From: Salinicola socius
GTDB lineage: Bacteria; Pseudomonadota; Gammaproteobacteria; Pseudomonadales; Halomonadaceae
DNA: 64,000 nt
Direction: 5' to 3'
Assembly (NCBI RefSeq): GCF_001937195.1
Contig: NZ_MSDO01000025.1
Span: 92,485-156,484, forward strand
The stretch's first letter is position 1; each line of letters begins with the position of its first letter. A program made the translations under genes and the position numbers. Positions 18,590-28,123 of the stretch are shown one piece after another. The notes under the pieces are model-generated. The model was not told where the DNA came from. It worked only from the letters and a program-made list of their open reading frames with translations, and did not search any database.

Positions 18590-19651
18590 TCAGATCAGCG
18601 ACGGATGCTGAAACAGCTCTCGCAGCACCGACGTGGCAAAGGCACCTCGCGGTAACGAGAAGGAGAGCCAGACCGCATCATCCGCGGCTTCCCAGCTGGC
18701 GTCGGCAAGCCGCAGCCGAAGCGGCCTCCGATCCTGACGTACCCCGGCCTGGATGAGACCGTCAGCCAATTCGGCGAAGCCGGTCGCGATGGCCGTTTCC
18801 CGCCCGGCGACGTCGGCAAGGCTCTCCAGCCGGCCCTTTCCCCACAGCGGCCCGGTCGGATGCAGGTCACCGGCCTGCGCTCTGGCCAGCAGCTGCTGAT
18901 CGATCGTCTCGCAGGCAAAGCGGCTCGCGGTGCCATCCAGATTCAGTACGTCGCCAGGCTGCGGCACGCACCAGCTGCCATCGGCTACCCGAGCCGACAG
19001 CACCGCGTTGAAAAGATAGCTGCGCGCCGTGGATAACAGCAGCCCCTGCGGATCCTGGCGTTTGCGCCAGCCACGAGCCAGCAGCTGGCGGGCGCGATGC
19101 AGATTGCGTCCGGCGGGGCCAAAACGCTGCGGGCCGAAATAGTTGGGCACGCCGTCGGCAACCAGTCGATCCCAGCGCTCTCGCGTAGCCGAAGAGGCAA
19201 TCGCTTCGCCCTGGATTCTAAGACGGAACCGATTGGCCCGATGCACGCCGCGTTTCAGCTTACGCGGATGCCGAACCGCTTCGAGACACTCGACATGGCG
19301 CTCGGCCAGCCCCGCCTTCCAGCCCGGCGGCGGCTCGCGACCGGGCAGCGCCAGCGAGAACCACTGACGCGTGACCGCATCGCGATCCTTGAGACCACTG
19401 AAACCCACGTCCCGCACCGGGATGTCGACCGCCCGAGCCAGCAGACGCGCCAGATCCGGCGTGGTCGACCCGCGCTTTTCCAGCCACAACCACAGATGCT
19501 CGCCCTGCCCTTCCGGCGTGAAATCGAACTGCTCCTCGACCTGGAAATCCTCGGCCCGCTGGCGATAGTCACCGGCGACGGTCGGCATGCCCGCGACGTA
19601 ACACCAGTTCGGCGGCCACGAATCGACGGTTGGCGGCGCCGGATCGCTCAT
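18590..19651 (-). CDS. truD: tRNA pseudouridine(13) synthase TruD
   Basis: Converts U13 of tRNA-Glu to pseudouridine. The 353-residue protein shows the family N-terminal region [18 protein letters not shown], the catalytic block [18 protein letters not shown] with the active aspartate in KDRDA, and [10 protein letters not shown]. The start codon overlaps the ispF stop by four bases. ispF-truD-surE is a common gammaproteobacterial order. Confidence 0.94.
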   Translation of the reverse strand: MSDPAPPTVDSWPPNWCYVAGMPTVAGDYRQRAEDFQVEEQFDFTPEGQGEHLWLWLEKRGSTTPDLARLLARAVDIPVRDVGFSGLKDRDAVTRQWFSLALPGREPPPGWKAGLAERHVECLEAVRHPRKLKRGVHRANRFRLRIQGEAIASSATRERWDRLVADGVPNYFGPQRFGPAGRNLHRARQLLARGWRKRQDPQGLLLSTARSYLFNAVLSARVADGSWCVPQPGDVLNLDGTASRFACETIDQQLLARAQAGDLHPTGPLWGKGRLESLADVAGRETAIATGFAELADGLIQAGVRQDRRPLRLRLADASWEAADDAVWLSFSLPRGAFATSVLRELFQHPSLI

Positions 19652-20133
19652 TCGCCGCTCGCGATCAGCAGCGCCACCGCTTCCGCGGCGATACCTTCAC
19701 CACGCCCGGTGAAGCCGAGGCGCTCGGTCGTCGTCGCCTTGACGTTGACCGCGCCCAGCTCGACGTCAAGATCGGCCGCGATCGTCTCGCGCATCCCCGG
19801 AATCCATTCGGCCATGCGCGGCGCCTGTGCCATCAGCGTGGCATCGAGATTGCCGATTCGATAGCCGGCGTCATGCACCAGCCCGACGACGTGGCGCAGC
19901 AGCGCCCGACTGTCGGCACCTTTCCAGGCCGGGTCGGTATCCGGAAAGTGACGACCGATGTCGCCCAGCGCACAGGCGCCCAGCAACGCATCGCTGACGG
20001 CATGTAAAAGCACGTCGCCGTCGGAGTGGGCGACGAAACCGCGATCGAACGGCAAGCGGACGCCGCCAATCATCAGATGGTCGCCGTCACCGAAGCGGTG
20101 CACGTCGAAACCATGTCCGATTCTGACACTCAT
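19648..20133 (-). CDS. ispF: 2-C-methyl-D-erythritol 2,4-cyclodiphosphate synthase
   Basis: Fifth enzyme of the MEP isoprenoid pathway, a zinc-dependent homotrimer, 161 residues. Metal ligands lie in [11 protein letters not shown] (Asp8, His10) and in [19 protein letters not shown] (the histidine next to LLHA). [31 protein letters not shown] and the AVALL end are conserved. It overlaps ispD upstream and truD downstream by four bases each, a tightly coupled unit. Confidence 0.96.
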   Translation of the reverse strand: MSVRIGHGFDVHRFGDGDHLMIGGVRLPFDRGFVAHSDGDVLLHAVSDALLGACALGDIGRHFPDTDPAWKGADSRALLRHVVGLVHDAGYRIGNLDATLMAQAPRMAEWIPGMRETIAADLDVELGAVNVKATTTERLGFTGRGEGIAAEAVALLIASGE

Positions 20134-20855
20134 GCTTCCACTCCTTGCCCGCCGACATGCGTTGCCGATTCCCGCTGCACGGCCAGAATTCGTGCGGCCA
20201 TGGCCAGATCCTCGGGATGGGTGATCTTGAGATTGTCGCGGCTACCGGCGACGAGTCTGGGTGCCAGCCCCATGGCTTCGATCGCCGAGGCTTCATCGGT
20301 CACCATCATGCCGGTGGCCAGCGCCGCGTCGAGCGCCTGACGGAGTAGATCGAAGCGGAATACCTGCGGCGTCAGCGCGTGCCAGAGACCATCGCGCGGT
20401 TCGGTGTGGCTGACGCGACCGCGGGCGTCGGCGCGCTTCATGGTATCGGCCGCCGGCGTTGCCAGCAGCGCGCCGATCGCCTCGTCTTCGAGCGCTTCGC
20501 GCAGCGCCTGCAGATCCTGGAGCCGCACGCAGGGTCGGGCGGCGTCATGCACCAGCACCCAATCGTCGTCCGCCGCCTGCTCCACCAGTGTCGACAGCGC
20601 ACGGCCTACCGTGTCGGCACGTTCATCACCGCCGCCGACACGCTGCCACGCCTCGAAAGGCACGTCCGCAGGATCGAAATACTCGTCGTCGGGGTCGAGA
20701 CACAGCCGCAGAACGGCCTCGGGAAACGCCTGATGCAGGCGCTCGAGCGTGCGGGCCAGCACGCTTTTTCCCTGGAGCATCAGGTATTGCTTGGGGCGGT
20801 CGGCCTGCATGCGCTGGCCACGACCGGCGGCAGGTACGATCAACCATAGCGTCAT
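20130..20855 (-). CDS. ispD: 2-C-methyl-D-erythritol 4-phosphate cytidylyltransferase
   Basis: Third enzyme of the MEP pathway, joining CTP and MEP, 241 residues. The nucleotide-binding loop reads [39 protein letters not shown] and [14 protein letters not shown] are the other conserved blocks. The start overlaps the ftsB stop (ATGA) and the stop overlaps the ispF start. Confidence 0.96.
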   Translation of the reverse strand: MTLWLIVPAAGRGQRMQADRPKQYLMLQGKSVLARTLERLHQAFPEAVLRLCLDPDDEYFDPADVPFEAWQRVGGGDERADTVGRALSTLVEQAADDDWVLVHDAARPCVRLQDLQALREALEDEAIGALLATPAADTMKRADARGRVSHTEPRDGLWHALTPQVFRFDLLRQALDAALATGMMVTDEASAIEAMGLAPRLVAGSRDNLKITHPEDLAMAARILAVQRESATHVGGQGVEA

Positions 20856-21175
20856 GGCTGCACGACTCCCGTACGGGCGGCGGGTCCATCACCGGAATCG
20901 TCGACACCGGGCACCCAGAAGAACTGCTCGTCCTGGCGAACCATGCCGATATCGCTGCGCGCGCGCTCCTCGATGGCATCGAGACCGTTCTTGAGATCGA
21001 CGACCTCGGCGGCCAGACGATCATTGCGCGCCTTGAGCGTATCGGTATTACCCTCCAGGGTATCGGCGCGCGCCTGGATGTCGTTGAATTCTCGAATGCC
21101 GCCCTCGCCGAACCACAGCCGGTACTGCATCAGCCCCAGCATGACAACCAGTACTACAATGACCCATTTCCACAT
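20852..21175 (-). CDS. ftsB: Cell division protein FtsB
   Basis: Bitopic divisome protein of the FtsQLB complex, 107 residues. A single membrane helix covers about residues 3 to 19 (WKWVIVVLVVMLGLMQY). A heptad-type coiled coil follows (NDIQARADTLEGNTDTLKAR and on), ending in the typical ERARSDIGMVRQDEQFF. The ATG at 21175 was chosen because it starts right at the membrane helix, as in E. coli; the frame is open 24 codons further up. It is first in the ftsB-ispD-ispF-truD run. Confidence 0.92.
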   Translation of the reverse strand: MWKWVIVVLVVMLGLMQYRLWFGEGGIREFNDIQARADTLEGNTDTLKARNDRLAAEVVDLKNGLDAIEERARSDIGMVRQDEQFFWVPGVDDSGDGPAARTGVVQP

Positions 21176-21352
21176 CGCCAAGGCTTCCGGTCGGCACGTT
21201 TCATTTCGAACAGTTCTTCCTGAACAGTTTCGTTCCAGACAGCGCACCTACCCGGAAAAAGGGAGGCAGGCCCGCTGTCGGAGCGGGCTCATTATGCCAT
21301 CATCGCCGCACGCGGCCCACCGTCACGACAGAATCCGAATCGGAGGATCCTC

Positions 21353-21697
21353 ATGTACAAACTGGCGTTCTTCGTTCCCGAATCCCACCTGGAAAGCGTC
21401 AAATCCGCGGTCTTCGCCAGCGGTGCCGGCCGCATCGGGGATTACGAGGCGTGCTGTTTCCAGCTGCGCGGCCAGGGCCAGTTTCGGCCGCTCGCAGGGG
21501 CGCAGCCGCACATCGGTGCCGCCGGCAGGCTGGAAAGTGTCGAAGAGTATCGGGTCGAACTGGTCTGCGCGGACGATCGAATCCGCGCGGCGATCGCAGC
21601 GTTGATCGATGCGCACCCCTACGAGGAGCCGGCCTTCGACGTCTGGCCGCTGAGCAGTCTGGCGTCGCTGCCGAAAGACCGATTCGACGAGCGCTGA
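21353..21697 (+). CDS. NIF3/YqfO C-terminal-like (PII-fold) protein
   Basis: 114-residue protein with an alternating alpha/beta pattern and the end motif AHPYEEPAFDVWPL. This matches the PII/CutA-like insert domain of the NIF3/YqfO family found as a free-standing protein in pseudomonads and relatives. Beginning MYKLAFFVPESHLESVKSAVF, it has the family's first strand and helix. GGAGG stands six bases before the ATG. No catalytic residues are obvious; function is not known. It is divergent from ftsB. Confidence 0.82.
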   Translation: MYKLAFFVPESHLESVKSAVFASGAGRIGDYEACCFQLRGQGQFRPLAGAQPHIGAAGRLESVEEYRVELVCADDRIRAAIAALIDAHPYEEPAFDVWPLSSLASLPKDRFDER

Positions 21698-21710
21698 CGG
21701 CCGGCCGCGC

Positions 21711-22268
21711 TCAAGCGGAACCGAAAAAGCGTTCGCGTTCTTCCTGGCCAATCTGGCTAAGGTGCAGTTCGAAAGTGCCCCGACGGCGATCGTCGAAGAA
21801 GTGTCGCAGCGTGCGCTCGATGGTCGGAAACGCGAGTTCATCCCACGGAATCTGCGACTCGTCGAACAGCTCGACCTCGAGACTTTCCGGGCCGGCCGCG
21901 AAATCGCCATCGAGATCACCGAGAAAAATCATGTAGACCTGATTGATGTGCGGCAAACTGATCAGGGTATACAGTGTCGGATCGTCGACGACAGCGCGAG
22001 CCTCCTCGCGAGTCTCCCTCAGCGCGGCCTCCTGGACGGTTTCGGCGTTTTCCATGAAACCCGCCGGCAGGGTCCAGAACCCCTTGCGCGGCGAAATGGC
22101 GCGTCGACACAGCAGGATACGCTCTCCGGCGACCGGTAGCGTACCAGCCACGATGCGCGGATTCTGGTAATGGACGGTGCCACAGGCATCACACAGAAAC
22201 CGGGGACGATCGTCGCCATCGGGAATCGCAAAACGCACGGTATGGCCGCAGTGGCTACAGTAATTCAT
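21711..22268 (-). CDS. Nudix hydrolase with N-terminal zinc ribbon
   Basis: 185-residue protein. The N-terminus carries CSHCG and CDACG, a four-cysteine zinc ribbon as in NudC-type NADH pyrophosphatases, then HYQNPRIVAGTLPV. The Nudix box spans GFMENAETVQEAALRETREE, with the final glycine replaced by alanine. The protein is shorter than NudC and matches stand-alone zinc-ribbon Nudix proteins. A nucleotide or NAD(H)-like substrate is likely but not readable. It converges with the NIF3-like gene, 13 bases apart. Confidence 0.85.
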   Translation of the reverse strand: MNYCSHCGHTVRFAIPDGDDRPRFLCDACGTVHYQNPRIVAGTLPVAGERILLCRRAISPRKGFWTLPAGFMENAETVQEAALRETREEARAVVDDPTLYTLISLPHINQVYMIFLGDLDGDFAAGPESLEVELFDESQIPWDELAFPTIERTLRHFFDDRRRGTFELHLSQIGQEERERFFGSA

Positions 22269-22402
22269 AGAGTCTCGGTTCAGAGCGCCTCGGTTTCACG
22301 GGAGCGGGATTCGAGATTTCGCGGGAGCCGCCGGTCGCCGTGGATCGGTACGCCGGGCCGTTCAAGGTCGAAAGCCAGGGTCGAAAGCTAGAGTCAAAAT
22401 GC

Positions 22403-23059
22403 ATGTTAGAGAAAGTCCGTGAACGCCTGCAAGCACATCGCCCGCGTCGTTTGAACAATGCCTATCCTCAGGCGGCGGTTCTGCTACCCATCGTCGCTCG
22501 GCCCGAGCCCACGCTGCTGTTCACCCAGCGCACGGCTCATCTCTCCCAGCACGCCGGACAGGTCGCCTTTCCGGGGGGCAAGCGTGAGCCCGAGGATATC
22601 GACCTGCTCGCCACTGCGCTGCGGGAAACGCAGGAGGAGATCGCCCTCGCACCCGCGCAGGTCGAGATCATCGGCCGGCTGAGTGACGTCATCTCGCTCT
22701 ACGGTCTGCGTGTGACGCCATACGTCGGGTTGATCGCCCCCGATCTGTCGCTGGTGGCGGAGCCGGGGGAAATCGAGACGATCTTCGAGGTACCGCTGCG
22801 TCTTTTCATCGATGATCGCCGCAGCCACACCGATGTCATCCCCGTCGACGACCGGTCCTGGTATGTTCCCAGTTACCCTTTCGAGGGCCGCGTGATCTGG
22901 GGATTGTCGGCCATGATGCTGGTCGAGCTGCTGGCCGTCGGGTTCGAAAGCGACATCGCGCTGGACCGCAAACCCGAGCAGGGAGAGCTGCGCTATCACC
23001 CGCAGCGCCGGCGCCAGACCGCGGCGCGTTCCGACCAATCCGGCAAGGTTCTCAAGTGA
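22403..23059 (+). CDS. CoA pyrophosphatase-like Nudix hydrolase (NudL family)
   Basis: 218-residue Nudix protein. It shows AAVLLPIV, LLFTQRTAHLSQHAGQVAFPGGK and the Nudix box ending LRETQEEI, which is the NudL/Nudt7 UPF0035 signature of enzymes that cleave coenzyme A to phosphopantetheine and 3',5'-ADP. I start at 22403 (MLEKVRERLQAHRP); the longer frame is arginine-poor and unlike the family, but no strong ribosome binding site marks either start. The stop is seven bases before the dioxygenase gene, suggesting co-transcription. Confidence 0.85.
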   Translation: MLEKVRERLQAHRPRRLNNAYPQAAVLLPIVARPEPTLLFTQRTAHLSQHAGQVAFPGGKREPEDIDLLATALRETQEEIALAPAQVEIIGRLSDVISLYGLRVTPYVGLIAPDLSLVAEPGEIETIFEVPLRLFIDDRRSHTDVIPVDDRSWYVPSYPFEGRVIWGLSAMMLVELLAVGFESDIALDRKPEQGELRYHPQRRRQTAARSDQSGKVLK

Positions 23060-23066
23060 GGGCTTC

Positions 23067-23732
23067 ATGACACCTCGAGATGCCCATCACGCCTTCTGGG
23101 ACAGTACCCAACTACCCGCGTTGATCGACGGGCTGGTAGAGCGCGGCTGGTATGTCGGCGAGCGCTTTCTCGGTGCCGGACTATGTCAGGAGTTGCTGGA
23201 CGAACTGCAGCTGTTGCATCAGCGGGCGGCGCTTCAGGAAGCAGCCATCGGTCGCGGGGACGAACGCACGCTGAGGCGCGACATTCGCGGCGACGCCATC
23301 CACTGGCTGGATCGGGAGAGCCTGGCGCAACGGCGTTACCTCGCGCTGATGAGCGAACTCCAGCAGCAGATCAACATCGCGCTCTACGCCGGACTGTTCG
23401 AATTCGAGGCTCACTTCGCCCACTATCCGCCCGGGGCGTTCTACCGCAAGCACTACGACAGCTTTCGCGGTCGCGCCAATCGCATCATTTCGACGGTGCT
23501 TTACCTCAACCCGGACTGGCCGGTCGACGGTGGCGGTGAAATGGTGCTCTACGACGAACACGAGACCGAACGCGAGGTGGCGCGCGTTCACCCCGACGCC
23601 GGGACCTTTGCCTGCTTTCTCTCTGATCGCATTCCGCATGAAGTGCTGCCGACTCGACAGCCTCGCGTCAGTATCGCCGGTTGGTTCCGGCGCAATGCTT
23701 CATTGGGCGGGGTGATCGACCCGGCGGCCTAA
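23067..23732 (+). CDS. 2-oxoglutarate/Fe(II)-dependent dioxygenase (prolyl-hydroxylase-like)
   Basis: 221-residue protein of the prolyl 4-hydroxylase/SM-20-like fold. The iron ligands are in YRKHYDSF (HxD) and IPHEVLP (distal His), and the 2-oxoglutarate arginine is in QPRVSIAGWFR. The middle motif FEAHFAHYPPGAFY is typical of bacterial members, some of which hydroxylate EF-Tu (Pseudomonas PPHD). The substrate here is inferred at best. GAGGG precedes the ATG. Its stop overlaps the convergent MFS stop by four bases. Confidence 0.85.
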   Translation: MTPRDAHHAFWDSTQLPALIDGLVERGWYVGERFLGAGLCQELLDELQLLHQRAALQEAAIGRGDERTLRRDIRGDAIHWLDRESLAQRRYLALMSELQQQINIALYAGLFEFEAHFAHYPPGAFYRKHYDSFRGRANRIISTVLYLNPDWPVDGGGEMVLYDEHETEREVARVHPDAGTFACFLSDRIPHEVLPTRQPRVSIAGWFRRNASLGGVIDPAA

Positions 23733-25129
23733 TCGGTCGCCGAGGTCCGATGGCTGGGATTGTCTCGTCTTTGCGCCAGGGGCGTCGCAGCGTCGCCTGC
23801 CCCGTCGCTCCTGGTGTCGTTCTCCCTATCATCGGGGAGCGCCGTTTCCACATCCGGCACCACCTGCGACAGATCTTCCAGATGCTCGTGCTCGATCGCG
23901 CCCTGTACCAGCTCGTCGGTCACGCTGAGCTCGGCGCCCACCACCGTTTGATGGGGATTGGACGTGAATGGTGCCATCGGCATCGGCGCCGGACGCCGAC
24001 TCCGGCGCCAGACGAAGAATGCCACCAGCACCGCGCCCAGCCCTGACAGCGCCACGAACAACCCGGCGTCGCCGACATGAATCATCAACGGCGTGATCAG
24101 CGGCGGACTGAGCGTCGCACCCAGCGCATTGATCAGCAGCAGACCCTGACTCATTCGCACCAGCGCGCCGGCCGGCGCACGGTCGGCGGCATGGCTTACC
24201 GCCACCGGATAGAGTGCAAACACGCCACCGCCCACCAGAAACAGCATGGCCGCCAGCACGCCAGGCAGATCCGGCAACAGCAACACCCCGCCGCACAATA
24301 GCGCCAGGACTCCACCAATCAGAATCAGCACGATCTGACGGTCGTGCCGATCCGACCAGCGACCGATGGGGTATTGCAGCAGCATGCCGCCAAGAATCAC
24401 GATCGCCATCATTTCACCGATCTGCTGCACCTCGAAACCGCTGCGCTGCAGGTAGAGCGGCAGCAGGCTGTAGATCGCCGATACTGCCAGTCCCGAACCG
24501 AAACAGCCCATCACGCCGGTCGGCGTCACTGTGATCAGCCGCCAGGGCGACAGCGGTTCGGCGTGCTCGATCAACGGCGAGACCCGCGGGATCATGCCCA
24601 GCGGCAGCACCGACAGCGACGCCAGCATGGCGATGATCATGAACGGCTGGCTGGCACCGGCATGGTCCGCCACGCCCAGCAGCAGCTGCCCGATGACCCC
24701 GGCGCCGTAGAGCGCGATCATGTACAGCGCCAGCAGCCGGCCTCGCACTCGCGTATCGGCGGCGGTCAGCAGCCAGCTCTCGATGACCAGATAGACGCCC
24801 AGCGTCGCCCAGCCGCCGATCAGGCGCAGCGTGAACCACAGCTCGGCGTTGAGCCATAGCCCTTGCAGCAGCACGGTGACTGCCACCAGCGACGCGAAGC
24901 AGGCATAGGCGCGGATATGGCCGATCCGCAGCAGCAGCCGATCGTTGAACAACGCCCCGATGGCCAGCCCGATATAGTAGGCCGCCGAAACCCAGCCGAT
25001 GGTGGTGACCGACTCACCGGCCGCATCCAGGCGCAGGGTAATCAGCGAGGCCAGAAAGCCGTTACCGATACCCAGGATGAAAAGACCGAGTAGCGGTGCC
25101 AGCGCCATGGAAAGCAACTGCCGGGACAT
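23729..25129 (-). CDS. MFS transporter, YcaD type
   Basis: 466-residue membrane protein with 12 predicted helices and a hydrophilic, acidic C-terminal tail of about 80 residues (VTDELVQGAIEHEHLEDL and on). The N-terminal half shows LGLFILGIGNGFLASLITLR, RIGHIRAYACF and GGWATLGVYLVIESWL, as in E. coli YcaD and relatives. GRWSDRHDRQ is the loop 8-9 motif. The start at 25129 was chosen because it begins just before helix 1 and has GAGG upstream. Substrate unknown. Confidence 0.8.
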   Translation of the reverse strand: MSRQLLSMALAPLLGLFILGIGNGFLASLITLRLDAAGESVTTIGWVSAAYYIGLAIGALFNDRLLLRIGHIRAYACFASLVAVTVLLQGLWLNAELWFTLRLIGGWATLGVYLVIESWLLTAADTRVRGRLLALYMIALYGAGVIGQLLLGVADHAGASQPFMIIAMLASLSVLPLGMIPRVSPLIEHAEPLSPWRLITVTPTGVMGCFGSGLAVSAIYSLLPLYLQRSGFEVQQIGEMMAIVILGGMLLQYPIGRWSDRHDRQIVLILIGGVLALLCGGVLLLPDLPGVLAAMLFLVGGGVFALYPVAVSHAADRAPAGALVRMSQGLLLINALGATLSPPLITPLMIHVGDAGLFVALSGLGAVLVAFFVWRRSRRPAPMPMAPFTSNPHQTVVGAELSVTDELVQGAIEHEHLEDLSQVVPDVETALPDDRENDTRSDGAGDAATPLAQRRDNPSHRTSATD

Positions 25130-25612
25130 AAGGCCAAGAACCTCGAACGTGCAAATCGAATAAGGCCGGCGACCCGTGCGTGAGGCACCGCGCCGACAGT
25201 TCCATTCGAGTCGGCGATGGATCACATCGACTCGAACGATCAGGAAAGCGTGTGAGTGCTCGCAGACTCGGTGGTGGCGTTGGCTCTCGCCAGGGAGGCA
25301 ACGTCATGAAGCCAGCAGCGAGCGCACTATACGCCCGGTGTTGCGCCAAAAGAAGCCAGAAAAACATCGTTAAAATAGGTCATTGCGCCGTTTTGGCGCA
25401 ACGGCGGGATCATCATTACCGGTGGTTATTCAAAGCACCTGATTGACAAACGAAAATTACCGTCAACATCGCGTCGAACACCGTAATACCAACCACGCCA
25501 CCACCAACGAAGGGTGGCCGCCAGCGGCTTTTTGTCACATAACGGCGTATGCTTGGCCATTAGCACGCTAATCCGTCCGTTCTTCCCTTCCCTGCCTCAC
25601 GCCCAGGACACC
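25130..25612. other. Divergent intergenic region between two MFS genes
   Basis: About 480 bases without a credible gene. It must contain the promoters of both flanking transporters. The notable content is the TTGCGCC / GGCGCAA operator-like palindrome at 25383 to 25401, with a third half site at 25341, and a more AT-rich stretch from 25360 to 25500. Confidence 0.6.
25341..25401. promoter_or_regulatory. Operator-like inverted repeats TTGCGCC/GGCGCAA
   Basis: TTGCGCCAAAA at 25341 to 25351 is the exact reverse complement of TTTTGGCGCAA at 25391 to 25401. The latter is also the right arm of a perfect 7-5-7 palindrome, TTGCGCC-GTTTT-GGCGCAA, at 25383 to 25401. This spacing suits a dimeric regulator. 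No regulator gene is adjacent, so the binding protein is unknown. Confidence 0.5.
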
Positions 25613-26902
25613 ATGCCCGCAGACGCTTCCGCCAGTCCCGACAGCCCCGTTTATCGCCAGCCCGGTTTCGTCCCCTTTCTTGCCTCCCGTCTCTGCGCGG
25701 TCTTCGCCATGCAGATCCAGGCGATCGTGGTGGCGTGGCAGGTCTACGACATCACCCACGATCCGCTGACACTGGGCTATGTCGGCCTGGCGCAGTTTCT
25801 ACCGATGGTCCTGCTGCTGCTGCCGGCCGGCGACGTGGTCGACCGCTTCGATCGCAAGCGGATCCTGCAACTCAGTTGGGCCGCGCAGGCACTCTGCAGC
25901 GTGTTGCTGATTCTGCTATCGCTGGAGCAGCCCGATTCGCCGCTACCGTTCTACGCGGTGCTGGTGCTGTTCGGCGCCGCCCGCGCCTTCACCGGGCCCA
26001 CGCTGCAGAGTCTGCTGCCGCAGATCGTGCCGCGCGATCAGTTGGGCAAGGCGATCGCCGTCAACTCGTCGATCATGAAGATCGGGGTCATCGGCGGCCC
26101 GATGCTGGGCGGGCTGCTTTACGCCTTCGGCCCGACGCTGACCTACAGCGTCAACCTGGCCTGCTTCCTGGTCGCCCAACTGGCGCTGGCCGGCGTGCCG
26201 GTACGCTATGCCTTCGAGCGCGTCCAGACCGACGATACCGCCTGGCAGCGTTTCACCGCCGGCATTCATTACATCCGCAACAAGCCGGTGATTCTCGGGG
26301 TCATCTCGCTGGATCTGTTCGCCGTGCTGTTCGGAGGGATCGTTGCGCTGCTGCCGGTCTACGCCCATGAAATTCTGCATGTCGGCCCGGAGGGGCTCGG
26401 CGCGCTTCGCAGCTCGATCGCCATCGGCGCGTTTCTGATGGGACTCTATCTCGGCGTTCGCGCCATCAAGCGCCATGCCGGCATGATCATGTTCGCCGCG
26501 GTGGCGGTGTTCGGCATCGCCAACCTGGTGTTCGCCCTCTCCCACTGGTTCTGGCTCTCGTTCGGCGCCCTGCTGATCGCGGGTGCCGCCGACATGATCA
26601 GCGTCTACGTGCGCCTGACGCTGTTGCAGCTCGCGACACCAGACGAGATGCGCGGCCGGGTCAACGCCGTCAACATGCTGTTCATCGGTGCCTCCAATGA
26701 ACTCGGGGAGTTCGAATCCGGCGTCACGGCGTCGTGGTTCGGCACCGTGCCCGCAGCTGTCATCGGCTCGGTCGGTACATTGGCGATCGTCGGGATATGG
26801 ATGTGGAGCTTCCCGGTGCTGAGGCACGCCGATCGTCTCGACGGCGTCGAAGAAGAGCCGCCAGCCCCGTCACGTCCCGAACCCGCCGGCAAGTCGGCGT
26901 GA
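25613..26902 (+). CDS. MFS transporter, EntS-like (MFS_3)
   Basis: 429-residue exporter-type MFS protein with 12 helices. It has RLCAVFAMQIQAIVVAWQVY in helix 1, DVVDRFDRKRIL as the loop 2-3 motif, and TLQSLLPQIVPRDQLGKAIAV, which is characteristic of the enterobactin-exporter-like MFS_3 group. The C-terminus is proline and acid rich. The start at 25613 has AGGAC upstream and avoids a non-family 33-residue extension. Substrate unknown; a siderophore role would be speculation, as no siderophore genes are near. Confidence 0.8.
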   Translation: MPADASASPDSPVYRQPGFVPFLASRLCAVFAMQIQAIVVAWQVYDITHDPLTLGYVGLAQFLPMVLLLLPAGDVVDRFDRKRILQLSWAAQALCSVLLILLSLEQPDSPLPFYAVLVLFGAARAFTGPTLQSLLPQIVPRDQLGKAIAVNSSIMKIGVIGGPMLGGLLYAFGPTLTYSVNLACFLVAQLALAGVPVRYAFERVQTDDTAWQRFTAGIHYIRNKPVILGVISLDLFAVLFGGIVALLPVYAHEILHVGPEGLGALRSSIAIGAFLMGLYLGVRAIKRHAGMIMFAAVAVFGIANLVFALSHWFWLSFGALLIAGAADMISVYVRLTLLQLATPDEMRGRVNAVNMLFIGASNELGEFESGVTASWFGTVPAAVIGSVGTLAIVGIWMWSFPVLRHADRLDGVEEEPPAPSRPEPAGKSA

Positions 26903-26928
26903 TTCGATGAAAAGACCGGCAAACGCCA

Positions 26929-27831
26929 TCACGCGTCCCGGCTTGCGTACTCGAACAGCTTGGCCAGCCGCGCTGCTACCGGCGTCAGCGGTACGCCACG
27001 ACGTTTGATCATGTGAAAGGTCGCCAGCGGCAGCGGGTCATCCAGGGTCAGCTCCATCAGTTCGCCCATGCCATGCTGCGCGGTCATCTGCGAGGCAAAC
27101 GCACCGACCATCTCGCTGTGCTGGATCAGATTGAGCGAAGTGGTGAACGAGTCGCACACCACGCTCACCTGATCACGCGAGAAACCGTGACGTTCCAGGG
27201 TGTCGGCGAGATCCGCGTAATAGCCGCTTCGTGCCGTTGGCAGCACCCAGTCGCAGTCGATCAACTCCTTCAACCGGGTGGCGCCCGCTCTGGGATGGTC
27301 CTGTCGCAGGACCACGACGAAGGGCGTCGAGAAAAGCGGTAGCGCCTCGAGATCGCTATCGAGCACGCCGCTGGAGAGCGTATTGATCGAGAAGTCCAGC
27401 TCACCGTCGCGCAACCCCGCCACCATCGATGACAACTGGCCTTCGATCACCCGTAGCCTGACGTTGGGCAGTTCCCGCCGGAAGCGCGCGACGACCTGTG
27501 GCAGCAGCGTGCGCGCGACCGTGGCCGAAGCCCCCATCACGATCTGCCCGCGCAGCACCCCATTCAACTGCTCGACGTTCTCCCGCGCCCGGCGCAGTTC
27601 CTCGATGATCAGATGCGCGTGTTGATCGAACGCTCGCCCGGAGTCGGTCAGCGTCACGCCCTGGGAAGTGCGCACCAGCAGCGCCGCGCCCAATCCCTCT
27701 TCCAGCTCGCGAATCGCCTTGGTCAGCCCCGGTTGGGACAGCCCCAGCTCACGCGCTGCCGCACGAATACTGCCGCGGCGCGACACCTCGACGAAGGCCC
27801 GAATCTGGTGGAGCTTGATCGGATACTGCAT
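26929..27831 (-). CDS. abgR: LysR-type regulator of the abg genes (AbgR-like)
   Basis: 300-residue LysR regulator with an N-terminal winged helix (HQIRAFVEVSRRGSIRAAARELGLSQ) and a two-lobe effector domain. It is divergent from abgT with a 292-base gap, the same regulator-operon arrangement as abgR in E. coli. It therefore probably senses p-aminobenzoyl-glutamate or a related amide. The effector is inferred from position only. Confidence 0.82.
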   Translation of the reverse strand: MQYPIKLHQIRAFVEVSRRGSIRAAARELGLSQPGLTKAIRELEEGLGAALLVRTSQGVTLTDSGRAFDQHAHLIIEELRRARENVEQLNGVLRGQIVMGASATVARTLLPQVVARFRRELPNVRLRVIEGQLSSMVAGLRDGELDFSINTLSSGVLDSDLEALPLFSTPFVVVLRQDHPRAGATRLKELIDCDWVLPTARSGYYADLADTLERHGFSRDQVSVVCDSFTTSLNLIQHSEMVGAFASQMTAQHGMGELMELTLDDPLPLATFHMIKRRGVPLTPVAARLAKLFEYASRDA

Positions 27832-28123
27832 ACGGCGACTCCCACTGCGCGATCACCGCAGGTTATCACCAAAAAGTAATCGACATCTTTTGCGAATCTC
27901 GAGCCGGCTCTACTGTTGACGAGTCGACGCCACCAGACTCCCGACTTCAGCCCCGGGTTTCCGGATCCAGATCTTCAGTCTGACGTTCTGAAGACGATGA
28001 CGACGACATGCTCGAGGTCCAGACGCCATAACACAATCGATCGTCGGCTCCGAGCGCGGCAATAGCGCGATATAACATTCGATCGGCTCATCCGATCTAC
28101 AACAACCGACTCAGGAGTTCCCC
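27832..28123. promoter_or_regulatory. Divergent abgR-abgT control region
   Basis: 292 bases between two divergent starts. It should hold both promoters and the LysR operator. I could not single out a convincing T-N11-A site. AGGAG lies six bases before the abgT ATG. Confidence 0.5.
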
